A DNA stretch of 64,000 nt, taken from the NCBI GenBank assembly GCA_024663395.1, contig JANFAH010000010.1:434001-498000 (forward strand), read 5' to 3'. The first letter of the stretch is position 1, and each line of letters begins with the position of its first letter. The stretch comes from Pisolithus tinctorius. Lineage: Eukaryota; Basidiomycota; Agaricomycetes; Boletales; Pisolithaceae. This document shows, in pieces, positions 43,235-53,831 of this stretch. Below the pieces are notes generated by a model. That model made no database searches. It was given only the letters and a program-made list of their open reading frames with translations, and was not told where the DNA came from. The position numbers and the translations under genes were made by a program.

Positions 43235-44639
43235 TAATACACCCGCCCTCCGGGCAGTCCACAACGCGGTGATTTTTTCTCGTGCTTATCAGTTCACAGT
43301 TTTATTTATAGTGTTTGTCTCATAATACGTCGACGAAGTAAGCATGAAGAAGAAGAAAAGTAAATAACATTCGCTCTGCGACAGTCACGATTTTTGTGGA
43401 TTTCGTTGCATGTAGTGTATCGAATCCCTTGGTCGTCGTATTTAACCAAAGCCTCTAGCGTTGAACGTTCAAGAGCTTGGGAAAACTGAATTGTGAGGGT
43501 AGCCTGGACCCGCTGAGAAAGAATAAGAAGCTGCGTACGCCTACATGTTCCGTGACACGGCGGCCAGCTCGATACAGTCATGTAGTCTGTTTCTACTCGG
43601 TCAACTAGGCCAACCGGCGATGGGCGACGCCACAAGAAGTCAGAAGGTGTGCAGCCAGATGAGATTTAACTGACAGACCAGAGCTGGTATGAAAGCGGCG
43701 AGGTATACCAAACCAACTTGACTGGAATCAAGGCCCCATACAGCTTGTAAGTGTAACGGCAAGGTAAGCTCTTCCATGCTATTCACAACGCTGCCGAGAA
43801 GATGAGTCGCAAAACTGGGAAATGTAGGTGGAATTCACCTGGAAACCAATGGCATGAACAGGGCAGTGAGAACACGAGGCGATCGCGGTAAATCGGCAAT
43901 AACAGAAAGCAGGGAAGAAGGTTTCCGCACAAGGGCGGCTTCGGAATCTTGTGGCATCCTGGCCAGCGATCGACGGCCTGAAATTCGGGTGTGATGAGTC
44001 CCGGTTCCAAAACATTTGTTTGGTCAGATATCGCTGTCGTCACCGTCGGGACAAAGTCGACGCCCCACGCAATAGCTTCATGTCTTTCGATCACGCGAAG
44101 ACGGGCAGGGAGATTCAATGCCACACATATTGATCCGAAATTCAACGGTTCGTGGAAGCCAAAACGGGAGTAAAGTGCACGGGTTCGCGAGGACCTGCTG
44201 TCTTTCGTTCCGTCCCGGACATCCCCAGAACCGCTGGGTCAATCGACAGTAATCGTCATTGGCTTGTCAGAGGAACATCGCTATTATGTAAGCCTAATAT
44301 CTAAAGCGCACAGGGCAGACGAACCTGGAAGAAGACGACGACGACGCATGACATGAAAGCCCTGCTCGAGTATGAAAGCCATGGTCAGCGGGGCTGCTGC
44401 AGCGATATGAAAGAGGATGTACCTGGACCTATGGTTGATCATTTTCTTGAAAAACGATATGCGATTTCGCCCGGACGAACGATTCCGAAACTGACGCCTT
44501 TGTGTTCGAGCGAAGACATGATGACATCAGCGAATTCACGCCACTCGGGTGTCGCTAGTCGAAGCTGTCACTATTAGGTAGGAGGCTCTTATCATGTCCT
44601 CAAACTCCGCCAACGATTTTCAGCAGAAAGGTATTGATG
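43035..44639. repeat. MFS-segment repeat, copy C4
   Basis: Direct copy of 10926-12531, 1 base shorter (a deletion in the GATGACCATC string), and mirror of C1. Homology stops at 44639, 46 bases into the ATPase pseudogene sequence, where unrelated DNA begins. Confidence 0.9.
43530..44130 (-). pseudogene. MFS transporter fragment (C4)
   Basis: Mirror of 335-935 and near-identical to the C2 copy. It carries the same lesions and has no independent reading frame. Confidence 0.75.
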
Positions 44640-44827
44640 GATAGCAAACTCCCTTCAGCTGCCAAGCGCCTCTTTGGCACCACTCGTGTCTACAATCTAT
44701 CTACCATACCGCAGCCCCATGTTGGGAATCGAAAGTGTCCACATCGAAGTTGGAGGCGAAGCGACGATCACTAGAATTTGGAGAGTCATAGCATGTTACA
44801 TGTTCGAAGCAGCGCGTTTGCACTCAC
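44640..44827. other. Unique spacer at the right rearrangement junction
   Basis: Lies between the end of repeat C4 and the start of the third YNLRSR-segment copy. No gene seen. Confidence 0.5.
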
Positions 44828-45776
44828 TGAGCTCGAGAGCTCATGTTTTTTATCCGTAGAGCACAGGCTTGCACCGCCAACCAGCTTCGGTGCCAGTGTC
44901 GCCATCAAGAACCCGTGTTACCCAACTGGGCTCCGCTCTGGGGTCATCGGCACGATGGCATCTTGCCTAGCCGAAGTTCATCTGCACAAAGACTCCTTCT
45001 CTGCAATGAACACAGGTGAGCACGCGAGCATACTTCGTATAAATGGACCCCGCCCTCACCACTCCTCTCCATCTCTACTACACAATGTCTCCCATCACTC
45101 GCGGTATGGCTCGCAAGGGCATCAAGCGCTACGCACCGTATAACCTGCGTTCTCGTGGTCCTAACCAAACTTTCTTAGACCTGTCCAGTCTGCCGTCTGT
45201 GCCCAGAACTCCAGTTCGTCTGCCCAACGTCGCCAGTGCTCGTGCTGGTGTCCCCGCCCTTCCGCCCCCCATTCGTGCTGCAGAGGGCAACCCCCTTGCA
45301 AATGCTGTGAGGAAACAATTAGAAACCTTCGAGATGTTTGCTGACCACTGACCACTGATTATAGAACGAGTTCATCTGTCCCGACGTTCGAAAGGCCATA
45401 CAAGATGGCGTACGGCCGGTGTGCTACATCTATAGTTGCCTTTGTGCCTTCGCGGCTGAATCCTGTTGTAGGAGGTCATTGGTTACGGGATCAAGCTTAG
45501 ATTTGTTCGTGATTGCCTTGAACTGGCGAAAGCCGTGGACGAAGAGGAAAAGAATATGTGAGCATCGCCACGCATCATTGTGATCCCCTACTGATATCAC
45601 TGATAGGCTTCGGGCTCTGGAGGCTGGCGTGGTTATCTCGCGGGAGAGACTCGTACGTATTTTCTCTTCAGTTGTTGTGACTTATGGCCATGATCGCGAT
45701 GAAGGACATGTTTGGGCAAGGCGCTGTCAACTGTGTTGAGGTATGCATGGAGATGTTATGGCTGACGAGATACGTA
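44828..45776 (+). repeat. Third copy of the apex-proximal arm segment
   Basis: Matches about 18659-19620 in direct orientation with a few percent divergence and small indels, for example loss of about 14 bases near 45750. It is outside the palindrome. Confidence 0.85.
45085..45650 (+). CDS. Small basic 'YNLRSR' protein, third copy
   Basis: MSPITRGMARKGIKRYAPYN and the following residues match 18916-19484 with a few substitutions (IKRY for IRRY, SVPRTP for STPRTP, ASARAG for ASTRAG). The first GTGAGG donor and TATAG acceptor are kept, and the third exon (GYGIKLRFVRDCLEL) is open. In the fourth exon GGCGAGGTTCATC is GGCGTGGTTATC, a one-base loss that shifts the frame, so this copy may be damaged there. 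Confidence 0.45.
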
Positions 45777-45779
45777 AGT

Positions 45780-46285
45780 CACGATTAATATTGTTAGCAA
45801 CCACTCTGGAACAGATCACATCAGACGCATGCCCAGCTCTTTTCCCCCCTGCTGTGGAACAAAGCGGTAAGTAGTAGGTGCACTGACGAAAGTGCAATCC
45901 TTTGGCGACGCGTGGAATATGCACCATTCTCTCACCGGCGGCGTTGTGGTGTCGGACTGCGTTCGTGGGCCTGCCCCCCTCGTTTCAGGGTGATATCAAT
46001 GTACTGCACTTGTTCTCCACTAACCCTCATCCAGAATTGCCCCTTCGTCGCCTTCCCTGCTTGCCTACCACTTCTTCGTTGTCGCATTTCTCCTTTATCT
46101 GTGTCCAGTTCTTCCTTCCATCCGTGATTGGTGGATAAAGATTTCATTCCTTTTATATACAATGACAGAGATCCGCTCTGACCAACGAAGTGTTGAAACT
46201 ACAGGGAAACGGGATGTATATAAGATCTACAAGGCTGTTGAAGCCTCAAAGGCGAAGAAACCACGATTCAGTTCCTGCTCCATTG
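45780..46285. other. Stretch without a supported gene
   Basis: Overlapping short ORFs on both strands at 45902-46162, none with recognisable features. Confidence 0.45.
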
Positions 46286-46286
46286 C

Positions 46287-46736
46287 CTAGTCCTCCCTCT
46301 TCCGCTTTCCAAGCACCTTCTCGGACACAGCCTGTTCGGCAAGGAAACGGTCCAGCGCGTAGACGGCGGCCTGAAGGCTATTGCGGAAGGTTAGAATGGA
46401 ATGGAAGTCGATGCCCGGGTTAGGTGCAATGGTCTCGGTGATGGGAACGTTGTTGGCTGGGATATCAGGAGGGGGATGAGCGTCGAGGGAGAGTAAAGCA
46501 GGGTCAATGGTGGAGGGCATGGCGATGGCAGCAGGAGCAGCCCATTCGGGGGGCGAGCCGTTGGGAGAAAAGTTCTAGGGGTGAGTCAATATCGACGGAC
46601 TAGTGCGCAAGCGGAATGGCAGACATACCACCAAGTTATACAAATCCCTGAGCATGTCTGTCGCTGTCTCAGCGGTCTCGGGCACGTCAATGGGAGTCGA
46701 AGCACCGTTGGGAGTTTTGAACGCGTTGGGGGACAT
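46287..46736 (-). CDS. Small two-exon hypothetical protein, 131 residues
   Basis: Exon 1 is 46736-46629 (MSPNAFKTPNGASTPIDV ... RDLYNLV). A 54-bp intron has GTATGT and CTAG ends (46628-46575). Exon 2 is 46574-46287 (NFSPNGSPPEWAAP ... VLGKRKRED). The phases agree. The C-terminus is a helix-like stretch (SLQAAVYALDRFLAEQ) ending in a basic GKRKRED that could be a nuclear signal. I do not recognise the family. Codon use and CpG content look like ordinary host DNA, unlike the region to the right. Confidence 0.55.
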
Positions 46737-46739
46737 GGG

Positions 46740-48030
46740 TGGGGCAGGGAAGGGGTAGAATTGAAGTCGCTGAGCGTAGAAGAGGAGAGTTCGTGTTGAA
46801 GTCGCCGAGCGTGGAGGGGGAATCGACAGTTGCACCACACGAGACCAACAGTCGACTGTCAGCGAGGGGAATTCGTGAATGAAGCACAAGGTGAATTTCG
46901 TACGACGCGGTAACAGAAGCTACTAATTGAAAGAGGTGCTGGACAAATGGAGACCGTGAGGATGCAGGAGCGCTGAACATATTCGAGGTGGATATACTAC
47001 TGACAAAAGTTTACTGGTATACGATAAGGCATCAGGAAACAGAATGAGCGTTGGCGGTGCTTTGCATCCGCAGATACAACAAACGCGTCGCTGGCCAGTC
47101 GAGGTCACGATGGCACGCGTTTGAGTCAGACGAGTATTGGGAAGTTGAGCATACCGTTTCACCGTTGTACCCGATTCATCACGCACTTACCTGCTGACTT
47201 TTTTTCCTTGACGGCATCAGATCTTCGTACAGAACGCAGTGTCTGGTTTTATTTTCCTTCACGTTCGCATGCGCGGATACAAAACTCACAATACATGTTG
47301 TGAGCAAGACGAGGTCTGTACTCGACCGGCTCTTTGCAACTTTCTATCCTGCCCATGGTTCGACCCACTATACATGCTTTTGTCCAAAGGGACACCCCGT
47401 CATCTTCCCATTCTCAGGTACCCTACAATGCCGGTAATCAGTCTTCTCCAGCACACAAGTAATGCGCAACTTTTGCAGTACACCAATGCTTTTAATATAC
47501 CAAAGCCCTCTGAGCGCTCCTGGACGCATTTGGAGAAAGCTCGACCATGGGTGATGAACGGGCAACCAGCAGGCAATTCATGTAAACCATACATCATACT
47601 TTACATTTCAATCCACATTTCGTCCTCATCCCGAGGTATTTATTGTTTGTCCACATTTGGAATCTTGGTCAACACATGAATATACTTCGGTCAGTTTCAA
47701 GAGGCCGAATTCCGAGTCGGCATAGTAGGCGTTCCTGTCCGCCCATCGTCCCTGACGGTGCTTCACACGCTTGAGCTTGATATTTTGTTGAAGTTATAAT
47801 GTGAAGATGAAATTGGAAGTTTGCACCCATGTTCGAAGCACTACCAAACTTGAAGCTAAGATTGACATTCTGACGCTGTCAATACATGTGCATAAACTTG
47901 AAGTATCGGCAAACATTGAGGCATTCACAAAACTTCAAGTTTTGCCTTTGAAGAATTGTCAAATTAATTTTCAAGTACAGTCTTTACATTTTCTACTACA
48001 TTAAAACTTTGCTTAACTCTCCAAAATTCG
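46740..48030. other. Stretch without a supported gene
   Basis: ORFs up to 146 codons (47239-47679) lack family features. A minus-strand run reading RVKHRQGRWADRNAYYADSE at about 47760-47700 looks gene-like but is too short to call. Confidence 0.4.
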
Positions 48031-50400
48031 TTGTGTGACTGTCCCAGTCAACCCGAAGGCAGCTCGACTACACAAGAACCCATGGTCATGAGGGGGGAGG
48101 CGAGACAAGACACATCGACAGACAACGGCCGCTCAGAATGCCACGAAATTCCAGGTGATGGCAGAGGGGAATGCAACGAGCGCGGCGCAAAACGAACAGA
48201 GGAAATCCGCACTCCTTGTCCTGAGATATCTGTAAAACCGTCCAAAGGTGTCCTCATCACCAAAAAAAAAAGAATATCACCACAAGTTCTGCAGCGACGA
48301 CGACGGAAAGAGTACCATTCAGAAGCTCTAGAATAGTAGCACCAAGCTCCCGAAAAGTGAGAAGCCGGGCCCAGGAATGGGTGAGATGTCACATACATGA
48401 TGTTGTTGACGGGAAAGGGGGGACCATCGATCGAAGACGAGTGCCTTAACCGGCACGGAACTGGAGGTGATGGCGAAGGTGAAGGTAGCGAGTGTGGAGT
48501 AAAAGGAATGGCGCGAATTTGCGCATCCGCTCCGCGAAAGTGCCTCTGGCCATTGTGACAGGCATATCTCTGCAACGGTGGTAGCAAGTGCGATGTAATC
48601 CACCATCGGAAAGCCTTCGATGAGTAGTGCACAATCCAAAGAACGCGAGAGGAGCAACCGTGAAATGCATGAGACATGCGAGGTAACGTCCTGGAGGAAG
48701 GAGTGAGGTGACCCTCGAACGGCAATGGCTGAGGTGACTGACACGAAACTCTGGGATGCAGTAGAGGACTCCAGGGAAATCAGGGAGAAAGAGAAAACCC
48801 ACCGATTGGATCACCCAATCCTGAGTTATACGCCAAACCATTTTGAAACCCTGCAAACAGAAAAATGGGAGTATCTCGACAACGAGCGCACGGAATTGGA
48901 TGAACAAGGGCTCCCCAAAAATGGGTCAGTGAGAGGGATTTGTGGCTCAGAAAGCGAGAGAAGCGGCGCGGACATGTGTGGAGGACCTCAAGGGTGGGCC
49001 TTGCCACAAAAATGCGAATATCTCTGTAACATATGCACCAATCAGAATGATCCAGGCATCGCGAAAGAGCCGTCATCGAGCAGTACGATCCTGAAAAGAA
49101 GCGAGAGACGCGTCGGAGAAACGAGCGAGATACGGCCCCAAGATGATGGGGGTGACTCCGGGCAAGCGAACAAGCGGGTGACAACCTCAGGATAACGGCT
49201 AGGGTGATCGACACGAGCTTAAGAAGGCAGTAGGGTACTCGCAGATAAACGCGGAGAAAAAGGAATCACCACGATTGGACCATCCGATCCTGAGCTACAC
49301 ACGAAACTGTTTCACTGCCCTCCAAACACGAAAATGGTGATATCTCAACAACGGCTGCACGGAATTAGACGAAAGAGGTCTCCCCAGAGAGATCTCGGCG
49401 AGGGAACGAGCATTCCGAAAAGCGATAGGAATGGCGCAGAACTGCATGATCTACGACTCCAGGATCTCGAGGGTGTGCCTTCGTGCAGAGCTGTCCCAGC
49501 TCAACCACCCCCCCCCCCCCCATATATCACGTGACATGCCGGCGGTATTCCAAATTAGGAATGTCGGGGAAGCGTTAGGTGTGGACGAGGCAGTAAAAAA
49601 AATACCAGTGTATGTGTGCCATAAATATAATAGATGTAAGTCGTGCTGCGTCTCTCGCTTTTTTGCAGGATGGCGATAGCTTCCTGTTGATCATAGGATT
49701 TTCCTGACAGGCCAAGCAGTTCCAGAGTTATTTGCATATTTGTGGGAAGGCCCACCCTTGAGGTCTCGTCGTCGTATCTCGCGTGTTGCTATGCCGTTTC
49801 TCTCGCCTTTCGGGTCGTTTGTTTCCCTCGCTCAGCCCTCGCTGGGGACGCCTCATTCATCCAATTCCGTGTGGTTGTTATAGAGATATGACCGTTTTTG
49901 TGTTAGGAGTGCTGTGCGATGCTTATGTGCATACCTCGTGACTGGATGGTCAGGTTAGTGCGGTTCCCTTTTCTCTGCACTCTTATAGGTGTTTCCTACC
50001 ATCTCCCAGCGTTTTGTGTTGATCCTTCCAGCCGTTGTTGTTCAGGCGACACTCCTCTCCCCACCTTTGAGGACTTGAGATCATATCTCACGCGTTTCTC
50101 CGCCGTTCCTCTCGGTTTTTGCGCAGTTTGTTCCCTTCGCTTAACCCTTCCTGGGGATACCTTTTTCATCCAGTTCCGCGCAGCCATTGTCGAGATATGC
50201 CTGTTTTTGTATTCAGAGGGTGGTGAGCCACTTTGGGTATAGCTCTGGATTGGGTGGTCGAAATGGCATGATTCCTTTTTCTGGTGTACGTCTGCAGGTT
50301 CCCTACCATCTACCATAGCTTGGTGTTGATCCCCCCAGCTGTTGTCACTCGACGGTCTCCCCTCTCCCTCCCCTAGGTGATACCTCACCGGTGCGTACGC
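48031..50400. repeat. Block of diverged repeat units in both orientations
   Basis: A unit containing a TATCTC.ACAACG...GCGGAATTGGATGAA-like core and an ACCTCAAGGGTGGGCC string occurs forward at about 48775-49195 and 49240-49490, and inverted at about 49700-49960 and 49960-50400. Weaker similarity extends into 48040-48700. ORFs here (for example 48048-48725 minus, 49919-50242 plus) are probably repeat-derived. A run of 14 C lies near 49507. Confidence 0.6.
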
Positions 50401-50967
50401 AATAGTTTGCCCATTTCGCCGTCCTACTTCTCGCTTTTTCAGATTATGGTACTAATCAACGAGACCTTTCGAACGGGGTATAGTTTATGTCCTTTATTTC
50501 TGTTGCTTTCCTTTCTGACTTATGACTACTGTGTTTTTGCCTCATTGCCTGTACGCATTTTTGCATGCTTAGTCAGCACCAGCCAGTAATGCATGTGCAT
50601 GCAACTTTTTGTTATACAAAAATAATAGACAAGTTGCAGCTTAGCCAGAGATGACAGATATTTGGAGCAGGCATCTGTAGGCTCAGGGCCTAAGATAACA
50701 AGGGTTGTATTGTACAAAACATGTGTGTGTCAGACTTGGGAGACACCAAACAACACTGCAAAAAGATGTGGCTGGTATGTCATGTGACATCATGTGACAT
50801 GTTGGAGGTGGTTGAGCAAGCTCAACCTACTTGCCCATGATCTCCTTGCTCAAGCTTCCTGGTATATGGATGCCTGTACTTGATCCCCATTGTAATTGTA
50901 GTATTGAATTTATTTCATGCATTATAACTGAAAGAGAGCATGTTCCCCAAGAAAGCCTGTATTGAGT

Positions 50968-51108
50968 TGAGGCAACATATATTGATTTATCAGGCTCAAG
51001 AGATCAATATTTCATTTTGATTCCATGGCATTGAGCATGTGGTTACATTGTACTAAGATGCACAATGAAGAACAACAATTGAATTAGTCCCTTTGAGAGG
51101 TACAAGGG
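50968..51108 (+). repeat. CpG-stripped fossil copy of a palindrome-arm segment
   Basis: Aligns to 18186-18330. AGCAACATATATCGATTCGT there reads AGGCAACATATATTGATTTA here, and GGGCTCGAGAGATCAACA reads AGGCTCAAGAGATCAATA. The shared end is CCCTTTGAGAGG. Most differences are CG to TG or CA. Confidence 0.75.
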
Positions 51109-52145
51109 AGTCTTTGAAACAGGTCATTCAATGCACACAGAATGTAGTATTAAGAAGTGGACTACTGTATAGTTGTAGATCTTGTGACTGCCATTGCTTT
51201 CAAGTGCATTGCCACTTTGAGCCAAGCTGATCATACTACCATCTGAGTATCATCTAAGTATCTGGCAAATTTGATAACAAGTGGCCAATTTTGAAATGGG
51301 GGTGCATGGATATAGTGGCCTGTGGGTGGCAATGGAACTAATTTTGCAGTGTTTGTAATTACAATTGTGGCTCCCCCTCATCCTCATCCTGCTGCTCCTG
51401 CCAGTGGTTGTCCCATCCATGGTCTGAGCCTCCCTATACCAAGTGCACATGCCTCCCCTACAGCTCTTCTTTAAATACAGCTTTGTACCAATTTAAGTGC
51501 CTTGAGGTCAAAACCTAACAGTCAGGACCACTCACTCTGACAAACTCTGACACTCCCAGAGGGCTAGAATCAAAGTGCAGAGGAAGTTTGACAAAGCAGA
51601 GAGGCAGAAGTGGAGTGAAGGCATTGGGTTCAGCTTGTGTGCTGCCCCCTTGTATGTTACTCAATGGAGGTCAACAGCTGTCAGTTGGGTGCTCTTAGAT
51701 GAATATGGAAACTTTGAATAGTGCAACAAAAAGGAATATGTACATACTAGTAGCCTCAGGGAATCCACATGCCCCATCAGTGGATTGGAGGTCAGTGATT
51801 GCACATAACTAGCTATCAAGCCATTCTGAGGACATAATAAAGCACAATTAGACAACACCATCAGTGGTAGGCAACTACAGTACAAAAGTCACTCACCTTG
51901 GTTCCTTCTGATATGTAATCAACCATGTGTTCCAGGGATCAATGTTGATGTGGTACAAATCATGAGTGCTATGTGACAATGCAAGGTCACATGATTTGTC
52001 TGAAACCAGCCTTTCAGGAGCTTTTTTCTCAGTTTCTTTCTGATTATAGTACACCTGTTTTATTAATTGTTTGTGTAATGGATGACTGCATGGCTAATCA
52101 TAGCTGTCAACACTGGGGAACTCCTAAATGATGTGCATGAAACTT

Positions 52146-52661
52146 ACTTGACTTTCTTGTCAAGGAACTGCTCAGCAGTCTCATGCATCTTTGTAAGTAC
52201 CATGGATGACAGTTCCTCAGCACTCTGGAGAGAACATGAGTTGTCTTACTGATCAAAACATTTGCCATGACATATGAATTGTTGGCTCTTGCTACCAATG
52301 TCAACCTCAACAGCTGGTCAAGCATCTGACTTCTCAGCAATTTTGAATGCTCTGCAGACAATATAAGATGCTGTCCTGTTTGACAGTTGTTGCATGTACT
52401 AACCAGTGCTTCAAGTCCTCCTGGACATCCACACCCTTGAACTTGCAGCCAATCAAGCCCTTAAATGTGAAGACAGTGTTGATGGATTAACCACTGCTTG
52501 ACACTTGGCAGGCAGGCCAACAAGATGCTCCCCATGTTTTGTGAAGGCCACTACTGATGGGGTTGTCCAGGCACCTTTGGAGTTCTCAGTCACACATGCC
52601 TGCTTGCCCTCTATGATGGCAATGATGAACTTGTTGTACCAAGGTCAATTCCAACCATGAG
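52146..52661 (-). pseudogene. SSC1: Mitochondrial-type HSP70 pseudogene
   Basis: The parent is the matrix chaperone that pulls in and folds imported proteins. Pieces on the minus strand are VGIDLGTT at the start of the ATPase domain, then [52 protein letters not shown] and DVQEDLKHW, and after a gap ELSSMVLTKMHETAEQFLDK. Frames shift and stops interrupt. Arg codons of the normal family appear as Trp, His or Cys (ARTTPS to AWTTPS, GERLVG to GEHLVG, AKRQ to AKCQ), as expected from CpG loss. Only about the first fifth of the gene is present. Confidence 0.75.
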
Positions 52662-52794
52662 GCTTTCAATAAATGCCAAACTTTTTTTTTCCTGCAGGAG
52701 GGTCATCAACATACCAGTGACTTTGGAGTTCATGTTCCCCATGATTGAGGACCACAGGATGTCCTGTATGAGTGAGGGTGTGGTTCCCAGCATG

Positions 52795-53262
52795 TGTCAA
52801 GTCTGAGGTTACCAGGTTCAAGACTAGACCAGAGACTGGTACAGGCATGAGGCCAAGGGGTCAGGGATTAGAGGGGAGCAGGGGTCAGATGGTGGACTGT
52901 TTGGACTTAATGAGACTTATTTGATTTCAGACTGAGGGAATACAGGCCAAATATCTATGGGTTTACATACTAGGGGTAACTATAGTATGGAGACTGGTAA
53001 TGCCAGTCTCACAGAGATTGGTAACTGATTGGTAAGAATGGTATTAGTAAGTCATGACAAAGATAACCAGAGACTGGGACAGAGATGAGGGCAGACTGGG
53101 GACAAGGCTGGGTCAGGCTCAACCAAAATGACACTTCATAGCAGCACTTCAAAGCAGTGCTACCTGTGCTAGACCAACTGGGGGTAGGGGTTTGGCAAGG
53201 CTGAGGCTGGACTGAGTGAGTGCAAGGCTGAGTCTGGCTGGGGTCAAGGCATGGCTATGACA
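52795..53262 (-). mobile_element. Solo Ty3/Gypsy LTR with 5-bp target-site duplication
   Basis: On the minus strand it starts TGTCATAGCCATGCC and ends ACTTGACA, matching the LTRs at 55331-55831 and 58349-58868. The direct repeat GCATG lies at 52790-52794 and 53263-53267, so the element inserted here and later recombined to a single LTR. All CpG sites are gone. Confidence 0.8.
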
Positions 53263-53831
53263 GCATGCCATATCTGCATCAGCATACCATACTGTATCAA
53301 TTGCTCTTGACATGTGTAATAATATATGCAATATTTCATCTAGAAATAATTTTTGATGTTTTGACCTATGATTTTAATGTGGAAAGACTTTATTTCTGAT
53401 TTGATTTTTTGTTGAAAAATATTTCACTGTATATTACATGTTTGAGAATAAAAAAAGCAGAATGTTTTTCATATGAGCTTCAGCACACAACTCATCATTG
53501 CAATACAATACTTAGACTAAATAAATACTGCCTACTTTTTAAACTTTCTGCTCACAAAAAAGCAGATTGTTGATTCTAAAAAAAAGTGACATATATTGGA
53601 AAATTATTTACAATGTATCACACATATTGTGTTCAAAATCATTCTGCTGAACATCCATAATTTTTTTATGTGCAAAGATTTAAAATTTTCTGGTGGCATT
53701 TTGTGAGGCATGATAGACAATACAAATCCAATATATTTTTACAATATTTGTCACAAAAACATCCCAAATTAAAGAGTCTCATTTTTCAATCTTTTTTTAA
53801 AATGTTTTCAGCAAAGAAATTGAGAAATGTT

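Larger units (their letters stand above)
24694..44464. repeat. Right arm of the giant imperfect palindrome
   Basis: Mirror of 1-19916. Coordinate sums of paired features run from 44610 at the apex to 44614 near the ATPase pseudogene, 44455 near the F-box gene and 44465 at the outer end. The drop of 159 is a single deletion at 32806/32807. Many single-base differences from arm 1 are insertions in this arm. Homology to arm-type DNA continues past 44464 up to 44639, matching 12355-12531 in direct orientation. Confidence 0.95.

Noticed and set aside
1..44464. Palindrome as a simple fold-back sequencing chimera
   Set aside because: The arms differ by codon-level substitutions, a 159-bp deletion and a start-codon change, and the centre is unique. 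A read artefact would give near-identical arms. A haplotype misjoin remains possible.
1..44464. A Starship-type giant element with a DUF3435 captain recombinase
   Set aside because: I found no tyrosine-recombinase-like gene, and the transposase present is of the CACTA/Plavaka type.
46740..50600. tRNA or rRNA genes
   Set aside because: I scanned by eye for cloverleaf-like boxes and ribosomal motifs in gene-poor stretches and saw none I could support.
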